A stretch of 64,000 nucleotides of DNA from the NCBI RefSeq assembly GCF_000012625.1, contig NC_007516.1, forward strand, positions 744,001 through 808,000. Reading direction: 5' to 3'. The notes under the pieces are model-generated. The model did not search any database. It was not told the origin of the DNA and worked only from the letters and a program-made list of their open reading frames with translations. The DNA comes from Synechococcus sp. CC9605 (GTDB taxonomy: Bacteria; Cyanobacteriota; Cyanobacteriia; PCC-6307; Cyanobiaceae). The position numbers and the translations under genes are program-made. Shown here in pieces: positions 28,520-35,589 of this stretch. How positions within the stretch are numbered: position 1 is the stretch's first letter; the number at the start of each line of letters is the position of its first letter.

Positions 28520-29290
28520 ATGGTTGCTCTGCGTCTGATTCCCTGCCTGGATGTCGCCCGTGGACGGGTGGTGAAAGGTGTCAATTTCGTTGGCCTGCGC
28601 GATGCCGGCGATCCAGTGGAGCTGGCTTGCCGTTACAGCCGTGCAGGTGCGGATGAGCTCGTTTTCCTCGACATCGCAGCCAGCCATGAGGGGCGCGGCA
28701 CCCTGATCGACATGGTGCGTCGAACAGCTGAATCGGTCACGATTCCCTTCACCGTCGGCGGTGGCATCAGCACCGTTGAAGGAATCACCGAGTTGTTGCG
28801 GGCCGGTGCCGACAAGGTGAGTCTCAACTCCTCTGCGGTGCGGCGCCCTGAGCTGGTTCGGGAGGGGGCCGATCAGTTCGGTTGCCAGTGCATCGTCGTG
28901 GCCATTGATGCCCGTCGGCGCGATGCCGGCGGCTGGGATGTGTACGTGAAGGGAGGCCGCGAGAACACGGGCCTCGATGTTGTGGAGTGGGCCCAGCGGG
29001 TGGCTGGCCTTGGGGCTGGAGAGATCCTGCTCACCTCCATGGATGGTGATGGCACCCAGGCGGGATACGACCTTGCCCTGACCAGGGCCGTGGCCGATGC
29101 AGTCCCCATCCCGGTGATCGCCTCCGGCGGCGCGGGCTGCCTGGATCACATCGCTGAGGCGTTGGACGTGGGCCCCACGGGAGGCCATGCTTCCGCAGCC
29201 TTGCTGGCTTCGTTGTTGCACGACGGCGTTCTCACCGTGGAAGAAATCAAGCAAGATCTGCTCTCCCGTGGCCTGACGATCCGTCCATGA
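28520..29290 (+). CDS. hisF: Imidazole glycerol phosphate synthase, cyclase subunit
   Basis: HisF uses ammonia from HisH to turn PRFAR into imidazole glycerol phosphate and AICAR in histidine synthesis. The 256-residue beta/alpha barrel carries the catalytic Asp in [18 protein letters not shown] and the second in [12 protein letters not shown]. The phosphate-binding repeats FTVGGGIST and [11 protein letters not shown] are also present. It starts at ATG 28520. The stop overlaps the next start by four bases (ATGA). Confidence 0.98.
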   Translation: MVALRLIPCLDVARGRVVKGVNFVGLRDAGDPVELACRYSRAGADELVFLDIAASHEGRGTLIDMVRRTAESVTIPFTVGGGISTVEGITELLRAGADKVSLNSSAVRRPELVREGADQFGCQCIVVAIDARRRDAGGWDVYVKGGRENTGLDVVEWAQRVAGLGAGEILLTSMDGDGTQAGYDLALTRAVADAVPIPVIASGGAGCLDHIAEALDVGPTGGHASAALLASLLHDGVLTVEEIKQDLLSRGLTIRP

Positions 29291-29988
29291 AGCCTGGTGA
29301 TCCCGCGGCGGTGGAACAGCTGTTTGACGCTGTCGCTCCCCGCTACGACCGCCTCAACGATGTGCTCAGTTTCGGGTTGCATCGCCAGTGGAAACGTCAG
29401 TTGGTGCGCGCCCTGAAGCCGGTAGCAGGTGAGCATTGGCTGGATCTGTGCTGCGGAACAGGGGACCTGGCCTTGGAGCTGGGGCGCTGGGTTCGCCCCG
29501 CTGGTGCGGTGACCGGTCTGGATGCCGCCGCTGCTCCCCTGGAGCGCGCCCGCCAGCGCCAGCGCCAGCAGCCCTGGTTGCCGGTGACCTTCCAGCAGGG
29601 GGATGCTCTGCAAACCGGCTTGCCCAGCGCCTGCGCTGATGGCGCGGTGATGGCCTACGGATTGCGCAACTTGGCGGACCCCCTGCAGGGGCTGCAGGAA
29701 CTCCGCCGGTTGTTGAAGCCCGGCGGCCGCGCCGGGGTGCTCGATTTCAACCGTCTGCCCCAAAGCGGCGCGGCGGCCGCCTTCCAGCGTTTTTATCTGC
29801 GTCGCCTGGTGGTGCCTGCTGCCGCCTCTGTGGGCTTACGGGAGGAGTACGCCTACCTGGAGAAGAGTCTGGAGCGCTTTCCTGCCGGCCCGGAACAGGA
29901 GCGGCTGGCCCGTCAGGCGGGATTTGCCGGAGCCAGTCACCGCTCGCTCGTGGCTGGACAGATGGGCGTTCTGACCCTCAGAGCGTGA
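29287..29988 (+). CDS. menG: Demethylphylloquinone methyltransferase (UbiE/MenG family)
   Basis: This AdoMet-dependent C-methyltransferase performs the last step of phylloquinone synthesis for photosystem I. In the 233-residue product the family-start segment [20 protein letters not shown] is followed by motif I ([19 protein letters not shown]), [26 protein letters not shown] (the UbiE signature) and [16 protein letters not shown] short [12 protein letters not shown] leader is normal. It is translationally coupled to hisF by an ATGA overlap. Confidence 0.95.
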   Translation: MKPGDPAAVEQLFDAVAPRYDRLNDVLSFGLHRQWKRQLVRALKPVAGEHWLDLCCGTGDLALELGRWVRPAGAVTGLDAAAAPLERARQRQRQQPWLPVTFQQGDALQTGLPSACADGAVMAYGLRNLADPLQGLQELRRLLKPGGRAGVLDFNRLPQSGAAAAFQRFYLRRLVVPAAASVGLREEYAYLEKSLERFPAGPEQERLARQAGFAGASHRSLVAGQMGVLTLRA

Positions 29989-29997
29989 GTCTTTGCC

Positions 29998-30015
29998 TGT
30001 GTCGCTTGCGACACA
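29998..30015. promoter_or_regulatory. Perfect 8-bp inverted repeat after menG
   Basis: TGTGTCGC, a two-base centre and GCGACACA form a perfect palindrome 10 bp after the menG stop and about 50 bp before the next gene's ribosome-binding site. No T tract follows. It could be a weak terminator or a regulator-binding site for the downstream gene. Confidence 0.4.
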
Positions 30016-30067
30016 CCCCATCTCTGTCGTAGGAAAGCTGTAGAGAACGTTAAGGGGAGGTTCCGGA

Positions 30068-30418
30068 TTGCCGTTTCCGCTGCCGAAGCTGCTGCCCCGC
30101 ATTGAAGAGCTGCTTCAGGAAGTGCAGTGGCTGGATGGTTTGATCCTGATCACCGACTCCGACCGTGCCTGTTTCGTTTCCTTCTCGCAGGTGGATCCTC
30201 TGCTGCGTCGCCTGCGCCAGCGCCCCAAGGGGCCGGAGGTGGCTGAAAAGCTCTGCATGTCCTTGCTGGATTGCCATGGCAAGGGAGGCGCAAAGCCCGT
30301 TTTGGTCTTTCAAGGGGATGGCAGTTTCTGGCTCGGAATGATTGGTCCCAGCGGCAACAATCCGCATCGCCATCACGCCATTGCACACCTGCACCGTTGT
30401 CTGGCCTTGGAGGGCTGA
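30068..30418 (+). CDS. Hypothetical protein of 116 residues
   Basis: I do not recognise the family. The frame begins at TTG 30068, seven bases after GGGGAGG, a strong ribosome-binding site that decides the start. The protein is soluble, with a helix-rich N-terminus (LLPRIEELLQEVQWLDGLIL) and a beta-rich second half (KPVLVFQGDGSFWLGMIGPS). A His cluster near the end (NNPHRHHAIAHLHR) may bind metal. It is likely a picocyanobacterial conserved gene, given its position among core genes. Confidence 0.6.
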   Translation: MPFPLPKLLPRIEELLQEVQWLDGLILITDSDRACFVSFSQVDPLLRRLRQRPKGPEVAEKLCMSLLDCHGKGGAKPVLVFQGDGSFWLGMIGPSGNNPHRHHAIAHLHRCLALEG

Positions 30419-30488
30419 CCGGCCACTGGGCAGAATCGGAATCCAGGACGCCCCGGACAAGTGCATTTTCAGGACTTCAGTTTATTGT

Positions 30489-31142
30489 TTAATTAATCGC
30501 AACGCTTACGGCTCTACTTAATGTCAAGCCGAGAATATCTAGTGCAATAAAGCTATTTGCTATCGAAGTGTACTTGGCTGTTTTGGTTTTCATTTTGTGC
30601 GACGTAACATAATTTTTTATAAAAGTGCCAAGAGAGAGCATTAAATAGTCCGCAGGTGTGGGTATTGGATGCGCAAATTCGATTGCAGGTGCATTGCCTT
30701 CCGCGTCTGGGAGGTTAATCCTCCAGTACCACCAAGAGAAGGCGACGACGATGACAGGTATAAACAATATAAGTTCAATCAGAAGAAGTGTAGGGCTTTT
30801 TAGGGGGGAGAGTAAAAGGACGTTCATCGTTATGAGTTCTACAGCCCAAGCAATTGATAAGTATATGGCAAGAACATCATTGATTTTTCTGGCTTTGAAG
30901 CCTGCGATAGAAAGGACGATCGAGATGCTGAATATGGCGAATGTTGCAGCTCCAAGGGGGTGATTCGGCTCGGTTATGGATTGAAGAAAATTATGAAGAA
31001 CTTCGAGAACACTTCTCTGAAGACTTTGCTCTACGCCTTCAAGGTCAAGATTCCGGTCGAATTGCTCCGTAAAAATAAATGTTGTTAATAAGGTCAGGCT
31101 TTCAAGAGCGTTAAAAATACTGGGTTTTATTCTTTGAGGCAC
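30489..31142 (-). CDS. A+T-rich hypothetical membrane protein
   Basis: The 217-residue protein starts at GTG 31142. It has about four hydrophobic segments: ATFAIFSISIVLSIAGF, VLAIYLSIAWAVELITMNVL, LLLIELILFIPVIVVAFSWW YW and a weaker C-terminal one (IALDILGLTLSRAVSVA). The family is not recognised. Codon third positions are far richer in A and T than in the flanking core genes, and it sits in an A+T-rich pocket between core genes. Recent acquisition is likely. Confidence 0.6.
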   Translation of the reverse strand: MPQRIKPSIFNALESLTLLTTFIFTEQFDRNLDLEGVEQSLQRSVLEVLHNFLQSITEPNHPLGAATFAIFSISIVLSIAGFKARKINDVLAIYLSIAWAVELITMNVLLLSPLKSPTLLLIELILFIPVIVVAFSWWYWRINLPDAEGNAPAIEFAHPIPTPADYLMLSLGTFIKNYVTSHKMKTKTAKYTSIANSFIALDILGLTLSRAVSVAIN

Positions 31143-31415
31143 TTGTTTTGAATGTCAATTTATTTTATTAATAGCTGCGCCGGGTGTGAGTAACAACCGC
31201 AGCCGTTCTTTTATCAGCGACTCCCCGCAAACAGTCTCGTTCCAAGCGGCTTAAAGGCTCTTTGTAGAACCATAGAGGTTTTAGCTAATAACATTGTTTG
31301 AAGACGGTAAGTCGTAAGTGTGCACCTTCGTAATAAAAATAAACATTTATGAATTCATTGCTCTGCCGTCTGTTGATTGAGTGAGTTGCTCTCTGCGCTC
31401 ACAGCGCTTCCAATG

Positions 31416-31535
31416 GTTGGACAAACGCTGCTTTGAGAGAATTGTCCAACTCAGGTCCAACTCGCCTAGACAGCGGCGTTGGTGAGTGAGACAGCGCAAC
31501 ACATTTGTGTTTCCTGTCCAACTGATGTCCAACTC
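31416..31535. repeat. GTCCAACT repeats upstream of glyQ, spaced one helical turn
   Basis: GTCCAACTC occurs at 31444-31452 and 31455-31463, and GTCCAACT(G/C) at 31516-31523 and 31527-31534. Each pair is spaced exactly 11 bp. An inverted copy (GTTGGAC) lies at 31416-31422. No coding frame in this roughly 430-bp gap is convincing. The paired, phased arrangement suggests binding sites for a DNA-binding protein, either a regulator of glyQ or an integrase. Confidence 0.55.
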
Positions 31536-31569
31536 CACGGACACCCAAACTCAAAACTAGGACTGCGTT

Positions 31570-32460
31570 TTGTACTTTCAGGACATCATCAGCACGCTCA
31601 ACAGGTTCTGGGCGGATCAGGGGTGTCTGTTGTTGCAGCCCTACGACACCGAGAAGGGTGCCGGCACCATGAGTCCCCACACGGTGCTGCGTGCCATCGG
31701 CCCTGAGCCCTGGGCCGTGGCCTACCCCGAACCCTGCCGTCGCCCCACCGACGGCCGTTATGGCGACAACCCCAATCGGGCCCAGCACTACTTCCAATAC
31801 CAGGTGCTGATCAAGCCATCCCCAGATGGCATCCAGGAGACCTACCTGGCGTCACTGGAGGCGTTGGGCATCAAGGCCGCTGACCACGACATCCGTTTCG
31901 TCGAAGACAACTGGGAGTCCCCCACCCTCGGCGCCTGGGGTGTGGGCTGGGAGGTGTGGCTCGATGGCATGGAGGTGACCCAGTTCACCTACTTCCAGCA
32001 ATGCGGCGGCATCGATTGCAAGCCCGTTTCGATTGAGATCACCTACGGCCTCGAGCGGCTGGCTATGTACCTCCAGGACGTGGAAAGCATCTGGGACCTC
32101 AGCTGGAACAGCGAACGCAGTTACGGCGAGATCTGGCTGCCGTTTGAAAAGGGGCAGTGCCACTTCAACTTTGAGGCCTCCAACCCGGAGCGGCTCAAGC
32201 AGTTGTTCGCCATCTACGAAGCGGAAGCGGCTGATCTGATCGAGAAGCAACTGCCGGCACCGGCCTTGGATTTCGTTCTGAAGTGCAGCCACACATTCAA
32301 CCTGCTGGAGGCCCGTGGCGTGATTTCCGTGACGGAGCGCACCGCCACCATCGTCCGGATCCGCAACCTGGCCCGCAAGGTGGCTGAGGCTTGGCTGGCG
32401 GAACGGGAGGCCCTTGGTTTCCCTCTTTTGAAAGGGGGAACTCTCGAGACAGCGGCCTGA
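31570..32460 (+). CDS. glyQ: Glycyl-tRNA synthetase alpha subunit
   Basis: GlyQ is the catalytic subunit of the bacterial heterotetrameric glycyl-tRNA synthetase. The 296-residue product begins at TTG 31570 ([20 protein letters not shown]). It shows the class II core: [45 protein letters not shown] (motif 2 region) and [20 protein letters not shown] (motif 3). The beta subunit is not adjacent, as is usual in cyanobacteria. Confidence 0.97.
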   Translation: MYFQDIISTLNRFWADQGCLLLQPYDTEKGAGTMSPHTVLRAIGPEPWAVAYPEPCRRPTDGRYGDNPNRAQHYFQYQVLIKPSPDGIQETYLASLEALGIKAADHDIRFVEDNWESPTLGAWGVGWEVWLDGMEVTQFTYFQQCGGIDCKPVSIEITYGLERLAMYLQDVESIWDLSWNSERSYGEIWLPFEKGQCHFNFEASNPERLKQLFAIYEAEAADLIEKQLPAPALDFVLKCSHTFNLLEARGVISVTERTATIVRIRNLARKVAEAWLAEREALGFPLLKGGTLETAA

Positions 32461-32520
32461 TGGTTTCTGCGTCCACGTCGTTCTGCTGATGCCATTGCCC
32501 TCTGTCTTCTGGCACTGCTT

Positions 32521-34362
32521 GTGCTGCGAGGGCTGTTCTGGGGGGTGCCGGCGCCGAGCCGAGTCGATCCATCTCGCCTGATCCAAATGCCGCCTGCGGC
32601 TGTGGCGATCAGCGGTCGCTTGCTCGCTGATGTGCGCCGTTTTCCCTCGGGATGTTCTGCTCTGCTGGAGGTGGATTGGATCGAGGCTCGCCGGGTCGAT
32701 GGACGAACCGAGCTCCAGCTGCCTGCCTGCTCTGCGCCGTTGCAGCAGGGCTGGCGAGTCCAGGCCATAGGGGTGCTGAGGCGTCCGCTGCCAGCGGCGC
32801 ACCCGCTGTTGCCGGGATCGGCAGAACGTCTGGCTCGTCAAGGCAGTTGGAGTCAGCTGCGGGTCGAGAGCATCGAGGTGCTGCAGCGTCCATGGACGCC
32901 ATTGGCTGATCTGCGGCGCGATGTTGCCCAGCGACTGCAAAAGATTGTCGGGCCGCGGCGGGGTGGTTTCTTGGCCGCCCTGGTGCTGGGCAGCGCCCAG
33001 GTGCAGCTCTCCGCAGACATCCGAGAGGCGTTCCGGATGGCCGGTTTATCTCATGCCCTTGCGGCATCGGGGTTTCACCTCTCCGTTCTGCTCGGCACTG
33101 TGCTGATGTTGGCTCGCCGCTGGCCGCCTGGCCTGAGGCTTCCCCTGGCGGCCATGGCGCTGCTGCTGTTTGTCTGTCTCGCCGGAGCCCAGCCATCGGT
33201 GGTGCGGGCGGTGCTGATGGCTGCGATGGCCTTGCTGATTCGTGAGGCAGGGCATCACAGCCGTCCCCTGGGGGTGGTGGTGCTGACGCTCAGCGGCATG
33301 TTGCTGTTGCGCCCGGCCTGGGCCCTATCGATTGGTTTTCAACTCAGTGCGGCGGCCACCGCTGGGCTGATCCTCACGGCTCCCCGCCTCGAGCGGGCTG
33401 TTCAGGCGTGGTTGCCGGATCGCTGCCAGGGGCTGGCAGCGGCGTGCTCCATTCCTCTGGCGGCGCTGGTCTGGACGCTGCCGCTCCAGTTGCTCCACTT
33501 CGGTGCAATGCCGTTGTACGCCCTGGTTGCCAATCTTCTCGTTGCCCCGCTGCTGGCGCCGCTCACGCTGCTCGCCATGCTCTCGGCGTTGTTGGTGCTC
33601 GTGGGGCCTCCGGCTGTGCTGCCCCTGCTGCTGTGGCCCGTTCATCAGTTGACGGGCCTGGTGATCACCATGGCCAGCTGGATCAGCCACTGGCCTGGTG
33701 CACAACTGCTCACCGGCCGGCCCCAAGAGTGGGTGATTGCCCTGTTTGTGCTTGGACTGTTGCCTTGGTGGCTGGGGGCAGGGCCTTGCCGCCGGTGCTG
33801 GTCGTTGATCCCCCTGGCAATCGCCCTGTTTGCCCATGGCCTGCTTCAGCTCGGCGATGGCCTGGTGGCGGTGGAGCGGTTCGGTCGCCACTGGTTGCTG
33901 GCTCGCCATCGTGGGCGTGCCGCGCTGGTGAGCACCCATGGAGATGCGCGCAGTTGCCGAATGGCGAAGAGACATGCCGCCGTGCACGGCCACGCCCGTC
34001 TGGACTGGGTGATGCTCTTGGATCCTGTGGCCACAGAGGTGATGGCCTGTTGGCAAGCGTTGGCGCACTGCGTTGAGGCTCCCCAGCAAGGCCAAGCTCC
34101 CATCTCCATCGGCCAGGTGCTTCGGAGTGATGGCTTATCGGTGCAGCACCTCCAGCATCGCTCTGGAGCACTGTTGATGCGGGTGGGTCCTCAGCGCTGG
34201 CAACTGTTCCCAAGCCCTCAGGCCTTGTGGGCACTGCAGCATCGGCAGCGATCAAAACCCCAGCAGATGATCACCGGAACATGGCTGGGCTTCAAGCCTT
34301 CCGCACCACAGCGGCGTTGGCTTCTGAAGCATGGAGCTGGCTCGCGGTTCATCGGCCTTTAA
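32521..34362 (+). CDS. comEC: ComEC/Rec2-like DNA-uptake channel with degenerate C-terminal domain
   Basis: This is a 613-residue homologue of the competence channel protein. It has a soluble N-terminal OB-like domain (residues 30-120), the ComEC membrane core with GLSHALAASGFHLSVLLGTV and AGAQPSVVRAVLMAAMALLI, and multiple helices to about residue 430. The C-terminal domain, normally a metallo-beta-lactamase fold, retains its outline (RAALVSTHGD, LDWVMLLDP) but lacks the HxHxDH metal site. The frame is open back to the glyQ stop with hydrophobic sequence (ADAIALCLLALLVLRGLFWG). The GTG at 32521 therefore cuts the first helix and the true start may be a non-standard upstream codon. Confidence 0.85.
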   Translation: MLRGLFWGVPAPSRVDPSRLIQMPPAAVAISGRLLADVRRFPSGCSALLEVDWIEARRVDGRTELQLPACSAPLQQGWRVQAIGVLRRPLPAAHPLLPGSAERLARQGSWSQLRVESIEVLQRPWTPLADLRRDVAQRLQKIVGPRRGGFLAALVLGSAQVQLSADIREAFRMAGLSHALAASGFHLSVLLGTVLMLARRWPPGLRLPLAAMALLLFVCLAGAQPSVVRAVLMAAMALLIREAGHHSRPLGVVVLTLSGMLLLRPAWALSIGFQLSAAATAGLILTAPRLERAVQAWLPDRCQGLAAACSIPLAALVWTLPLQLLHFGAMPLYALVANLLVAPLLAPLTLLAMLSALLVLVGPPAVLPLLLWPVHQLTGLVITMASWISHWPGAQLLTGRPQEWVIALFVLGLLPWWLGAGPCRRCWSLIPLAIALFAHGLLQLGDGLVAVERFGRHWLLARHRGRAALVSTHGDARSCRMAKRHAAVHGHARLDWVMLLDPVATEVMACWQALAHCVEAPQQGQAPISIGQVLRSDGLSVQHLQHRSGALLMRVGPQRWQLFPSPQALWALQHRQRSKPQQMITGTWLGFKPSAPQRRWLLKHGAGSRFIGL

Positions 34363-34387
34363 AGTGCATGTACGCCTGAGGGCGTGT

Positions 34388-34474
34388 GGAGAGGTGGCAG
34401 AGTCCGGTTGATCGCGCACGACTCGAAATCGTGTAGGGGTAACACCCTCGTGGGTTCGAATCCCACCCTCTCCG
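34388..34474 (+). tRNA. tRNA-Ser (anticodon CGA)
   Basis: The 87-nt class II tRNA has acceptor GGAGAGG paired with CCTCTCC and discriminator G. The D arm is GCAGAGTCCGGTTGATCGC. The anticodon stem CACGA/TCGTG has loop CTCGAAA (anticodon CGA, reading UCG). There is a long variable arm (TAGGGGTAACACCCTC) and a T arm GTGGG TTCGAAT CCCAC. CCA is not encoded. Its 3' end is repeated at 35515-35529, marking it as an integration site. Confidence 0.97.
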
Positions 34475-34571
34475 TATCTAAATAGTCCCGTGTGTTCCTT
34501 GCTCGTCCCAAAACCAGTGCGTTGGTAGTCGCTTGGAACCGTCATTCCAGTCGGCACTTTCAGTTTCCGAA

Positions 34572-34600
34572 GGAGCGATAGGGATACCGCTCCTTTTTTT
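34572..34600 (+). terminator. Array hairpin 1 with U7 tract
   Basis: GGAGCG (34572-34577), loop ATAGGGATAC, CGCTCC (34588-34593), then seven T. Ends the first unit after tRNA-Ser. Confidence 0.8.
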
Positions 34601-34707
34601 GTGCCCTGGCGATACAGGCAAATGGGCGCTTCTACGGATGGCGGCGTGTCTGTTGCGTCGCGAATATCTGCTCATCCCTCGCAAGGGGGGATGGATGCGT
34701 CATGAGG

Positions 34708-34734
34708 GGAGCGGGTGGGATCGCTCCTTTTTTT
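34708..34734 (+). terminator. Array hairpin 2 with U7 tract
   Basis: GGAGCG (34708-34713), loop GGTGGGAT, CGCTCC (34722-34727), then seven T. The stem equals that of hairpin 1, but the loop contains GGGTGGGAT, the reverse complement of part of the tRNA-Ser T arm. Confidence 0.8.
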
Positions 34735-34799
34735 GCTCTTTCGATACAGAAAGCGGTAGTTCCGCTCATGCCTCACTGCTCTGACCCGCCTTAAAACAG

Positions 34800-34878
34800 G
34801 GATGAGGTCAGAGACCGAACAAGTCGGAAACCCAGGTCTCAACGACCTTCAGGGGGGTGTCTGCTCACCCCCCTTCTT
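34800..34878 (+). ncRNA. Candidate Yfr2/Cyano-1-like small RNA with terminator
   Basis: A composite stem (GGTC with GACC, then GAGACC with GGTCTC) presents a large loop reading GAACAAGTCGGAAACCCA. It is followed by a strong terminator hairpin: GGGGGGTG at 34852-34859, loop TCTGCT, CACCCCCC at 34866-34873, then TTCTT. An exposed GGAAAC in the loop of a 5' hairpin followed by a terminator is the layout I recall for the Yfr2/Cyano-1 RNA family of marine picocyanobacteria, which is abundant and non-coding. The match is from memory, and the family consensus GGAAACA differs at the last base. Confidence 0.5.
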
Positions 34879-34966
34879 AATGAGCGGTTTTACCGATGGT
34901 GGAAGTGTTTGTAACGGGCCGAACATAAAAGATCATCATCCGCAAAGAGATGAGTATTTCGAACAG

Positions 34967-34992
34967 AGCAGAGGGTGGGACCTCTGCTTTTT
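34967..34992 (+). terminator. Array hairpin 4
   Basis: AGCAGAGG (34967-34974), loop GTGGGA, CCTCTGCT (34981-34988), then TTTTC. The left arm plus loop contains AGAGGGTGGGA, an 11-nt reverse complement of the tRNA-Ser 3' end. Confidence 0.8.
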
Positions 34993-35103
34993 CTTGGGTT
35001 GCTGACCCCGGTAGTCGTTTGGTCGTAATGGCGACGACCAGTAGGTGAACCCCGGGTAATCCTTCGGATGCTTCTTCGGTGAAGGGGCAAATGCGTCGAA
35101 CTG

Positions 35104-35132
35104 AGAGGGGGTGGGACCCCTCTTTTTTTTTT
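35104..35132 (+). terminator. Array hairpin 5 with U9-10 tract
   Basis: AGAGGGG (35104-35110), loop GTGGGA, CCCCTCT (35117-35123), followed by nine further T. This is the strongest terminator of the array. It has the same loop as hairpin 4 with a different stem. Confidence 0.85.
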
Positions 35133-35233
35133 GGCAGTTCGTAAACGGCACCCACGGTTCTCCTGACTGCCTCAAGAGGGTGGTGCCGCTGGAGAGAGTC
35201 CAGCGTTTTCGACGCGTTCGTCCCCTTGTTGCT

Positions 35234-35262
35234 GGCGGCACTCCCTGCCGCCCTTTCTTATT
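35234..35262 (+). terminator. Array hairpin 6
   Basis: GGCGGCA (35234-35240), loop CTCCC, TGCCGCC (35246-35252), then CTTTCTTATT. A smaller hairpin (GCTGGA, GAGAG, TCCAGC near 35188-35204) lies upstream in the same unit, so the transcript would be structured. Confidence 0.75.
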
Positions 35263-35372
35263 GCTTGTTGGCGTCCGAACAAGGAACGGTCGTCACTACC
35301 TGTTCTGACGGTTCTCCTACTCCTCACGGAAGAGCACCAGAAGGGTGAATGGGTCGAGAAAAGAGGGGTATG

Positions 35373-35407
35373 GGCCTCTGGGGGGTGAGAGACCCAGGGG
35401 TCTTTTT
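35373..35407 (+). terminator. Array hairpin 7 with U5 tract
   Basis: A 10-bp stem GGCCTCTGGG (35373-35382) with CCCAGGGGTC (35393-35402), including two G-U pairs and a 10-nt loop, is followed by five T. The unit also contains CTACTCCTCACGG near 35319, which recalls the single-stranded core (ACUCCUCAC) of the cyanobacterial small RNA Yfr1. This is only a short match. Confidence 0.75.
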
Positions 35408-35483
35408 ATGTGGTCCCAGAAGGTCCTAAACAGAGTGTTGTTGGATTTCTGCAAATATGCCCTCAAGGTCTTCCCAAGTGGTT

Positions 35484-35512
35484 CCATACAGGTCCTATTT
35501 CGACCTGTATGG
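35484..35512 (+). other. Array hairpin 8: perfect 11-bp inverted repeat
   Basis: CCATACAGGTC, loop CTATTTC, GACCTGTATGG. There is no T tract; it is followed directly by the tRNA-Ser 3'-end copy. It may be the end structure of the last unit or part of a recombination site. Confidence 0.7.
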
Positions 35513-35514
35513 AT

Positions 35515-35529
35515 TCCCACCCTCTCCGT
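35515..35529 (+). repeat. Copy of the tRNA-Ser 3' end (putative att site)
   Basis: TCCCACCCTCTCCGT matches exactly the end of the tRNA-Ser gene plus one base at 34461-34475, in the same orientation, 1054 bp apart. Partial tRNA 3' duplication is the usual scar of tyrosine-recombinase integration into tRNA genes. No integrase gene remains between the copies. Confidence 0.7.
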
Positions 35530-35589
35530 TCCGATAAAAAACGATTGAGAGATAAATCAGTGGTTGATAGTTTTTCGTTTTTAATTGAG

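Larger units (their letters stand above)
34475..35530 (+). ncRNA. Tandem array of hairpin-terminated units (candidate small-RNA array)
   Basis: No convincing protein gene lies in this 1.05-kb block. It holds eight stable hairpins, seven followed by T-rich runs on the plus strand. T tracts begin near 34594, 34728, 34874, 34989, 35124, 35254 and 35403, and a last perfect hairpin ends at 35512. Spacing is 110-150 nt. Stems differ in sequence, but several loops share GTGGGA. Some segments recur between units, such as GGTAGTCGCTTGG near 34513 and GGTAGTCGTTTGG near 35009, and CGGTTCTCCT near 35154 and 35310. The pattern suggests serial duplication of a roughly 135-nt unit, each with its own terminator. 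Listed individually below. Confidence 0.6.

Noticed and set aside
31347-31544. Minus-strand open frame across the GTCCAACT repeats.
   Set aside because: Its sequence simply encodes the repeat (repeated LDxSWT), with no family match and no good start.
34533-35308. Short open frames inside the hairpin array read as small proteins.
   Set aside because: They run through terminators, have Arg/Ser/Gly-rich unnatural composition and no consistent ribosome-binding sites.
34475-35530. Hairpins considered as integron attC sites or as a CRISPR-like array.
   Set aside because: Most hairpins have U tracts typical of terminators, no cassette genes or integrase lie nearby, repeats are not identical, and spacers are far too long and irregular for CRISPR.
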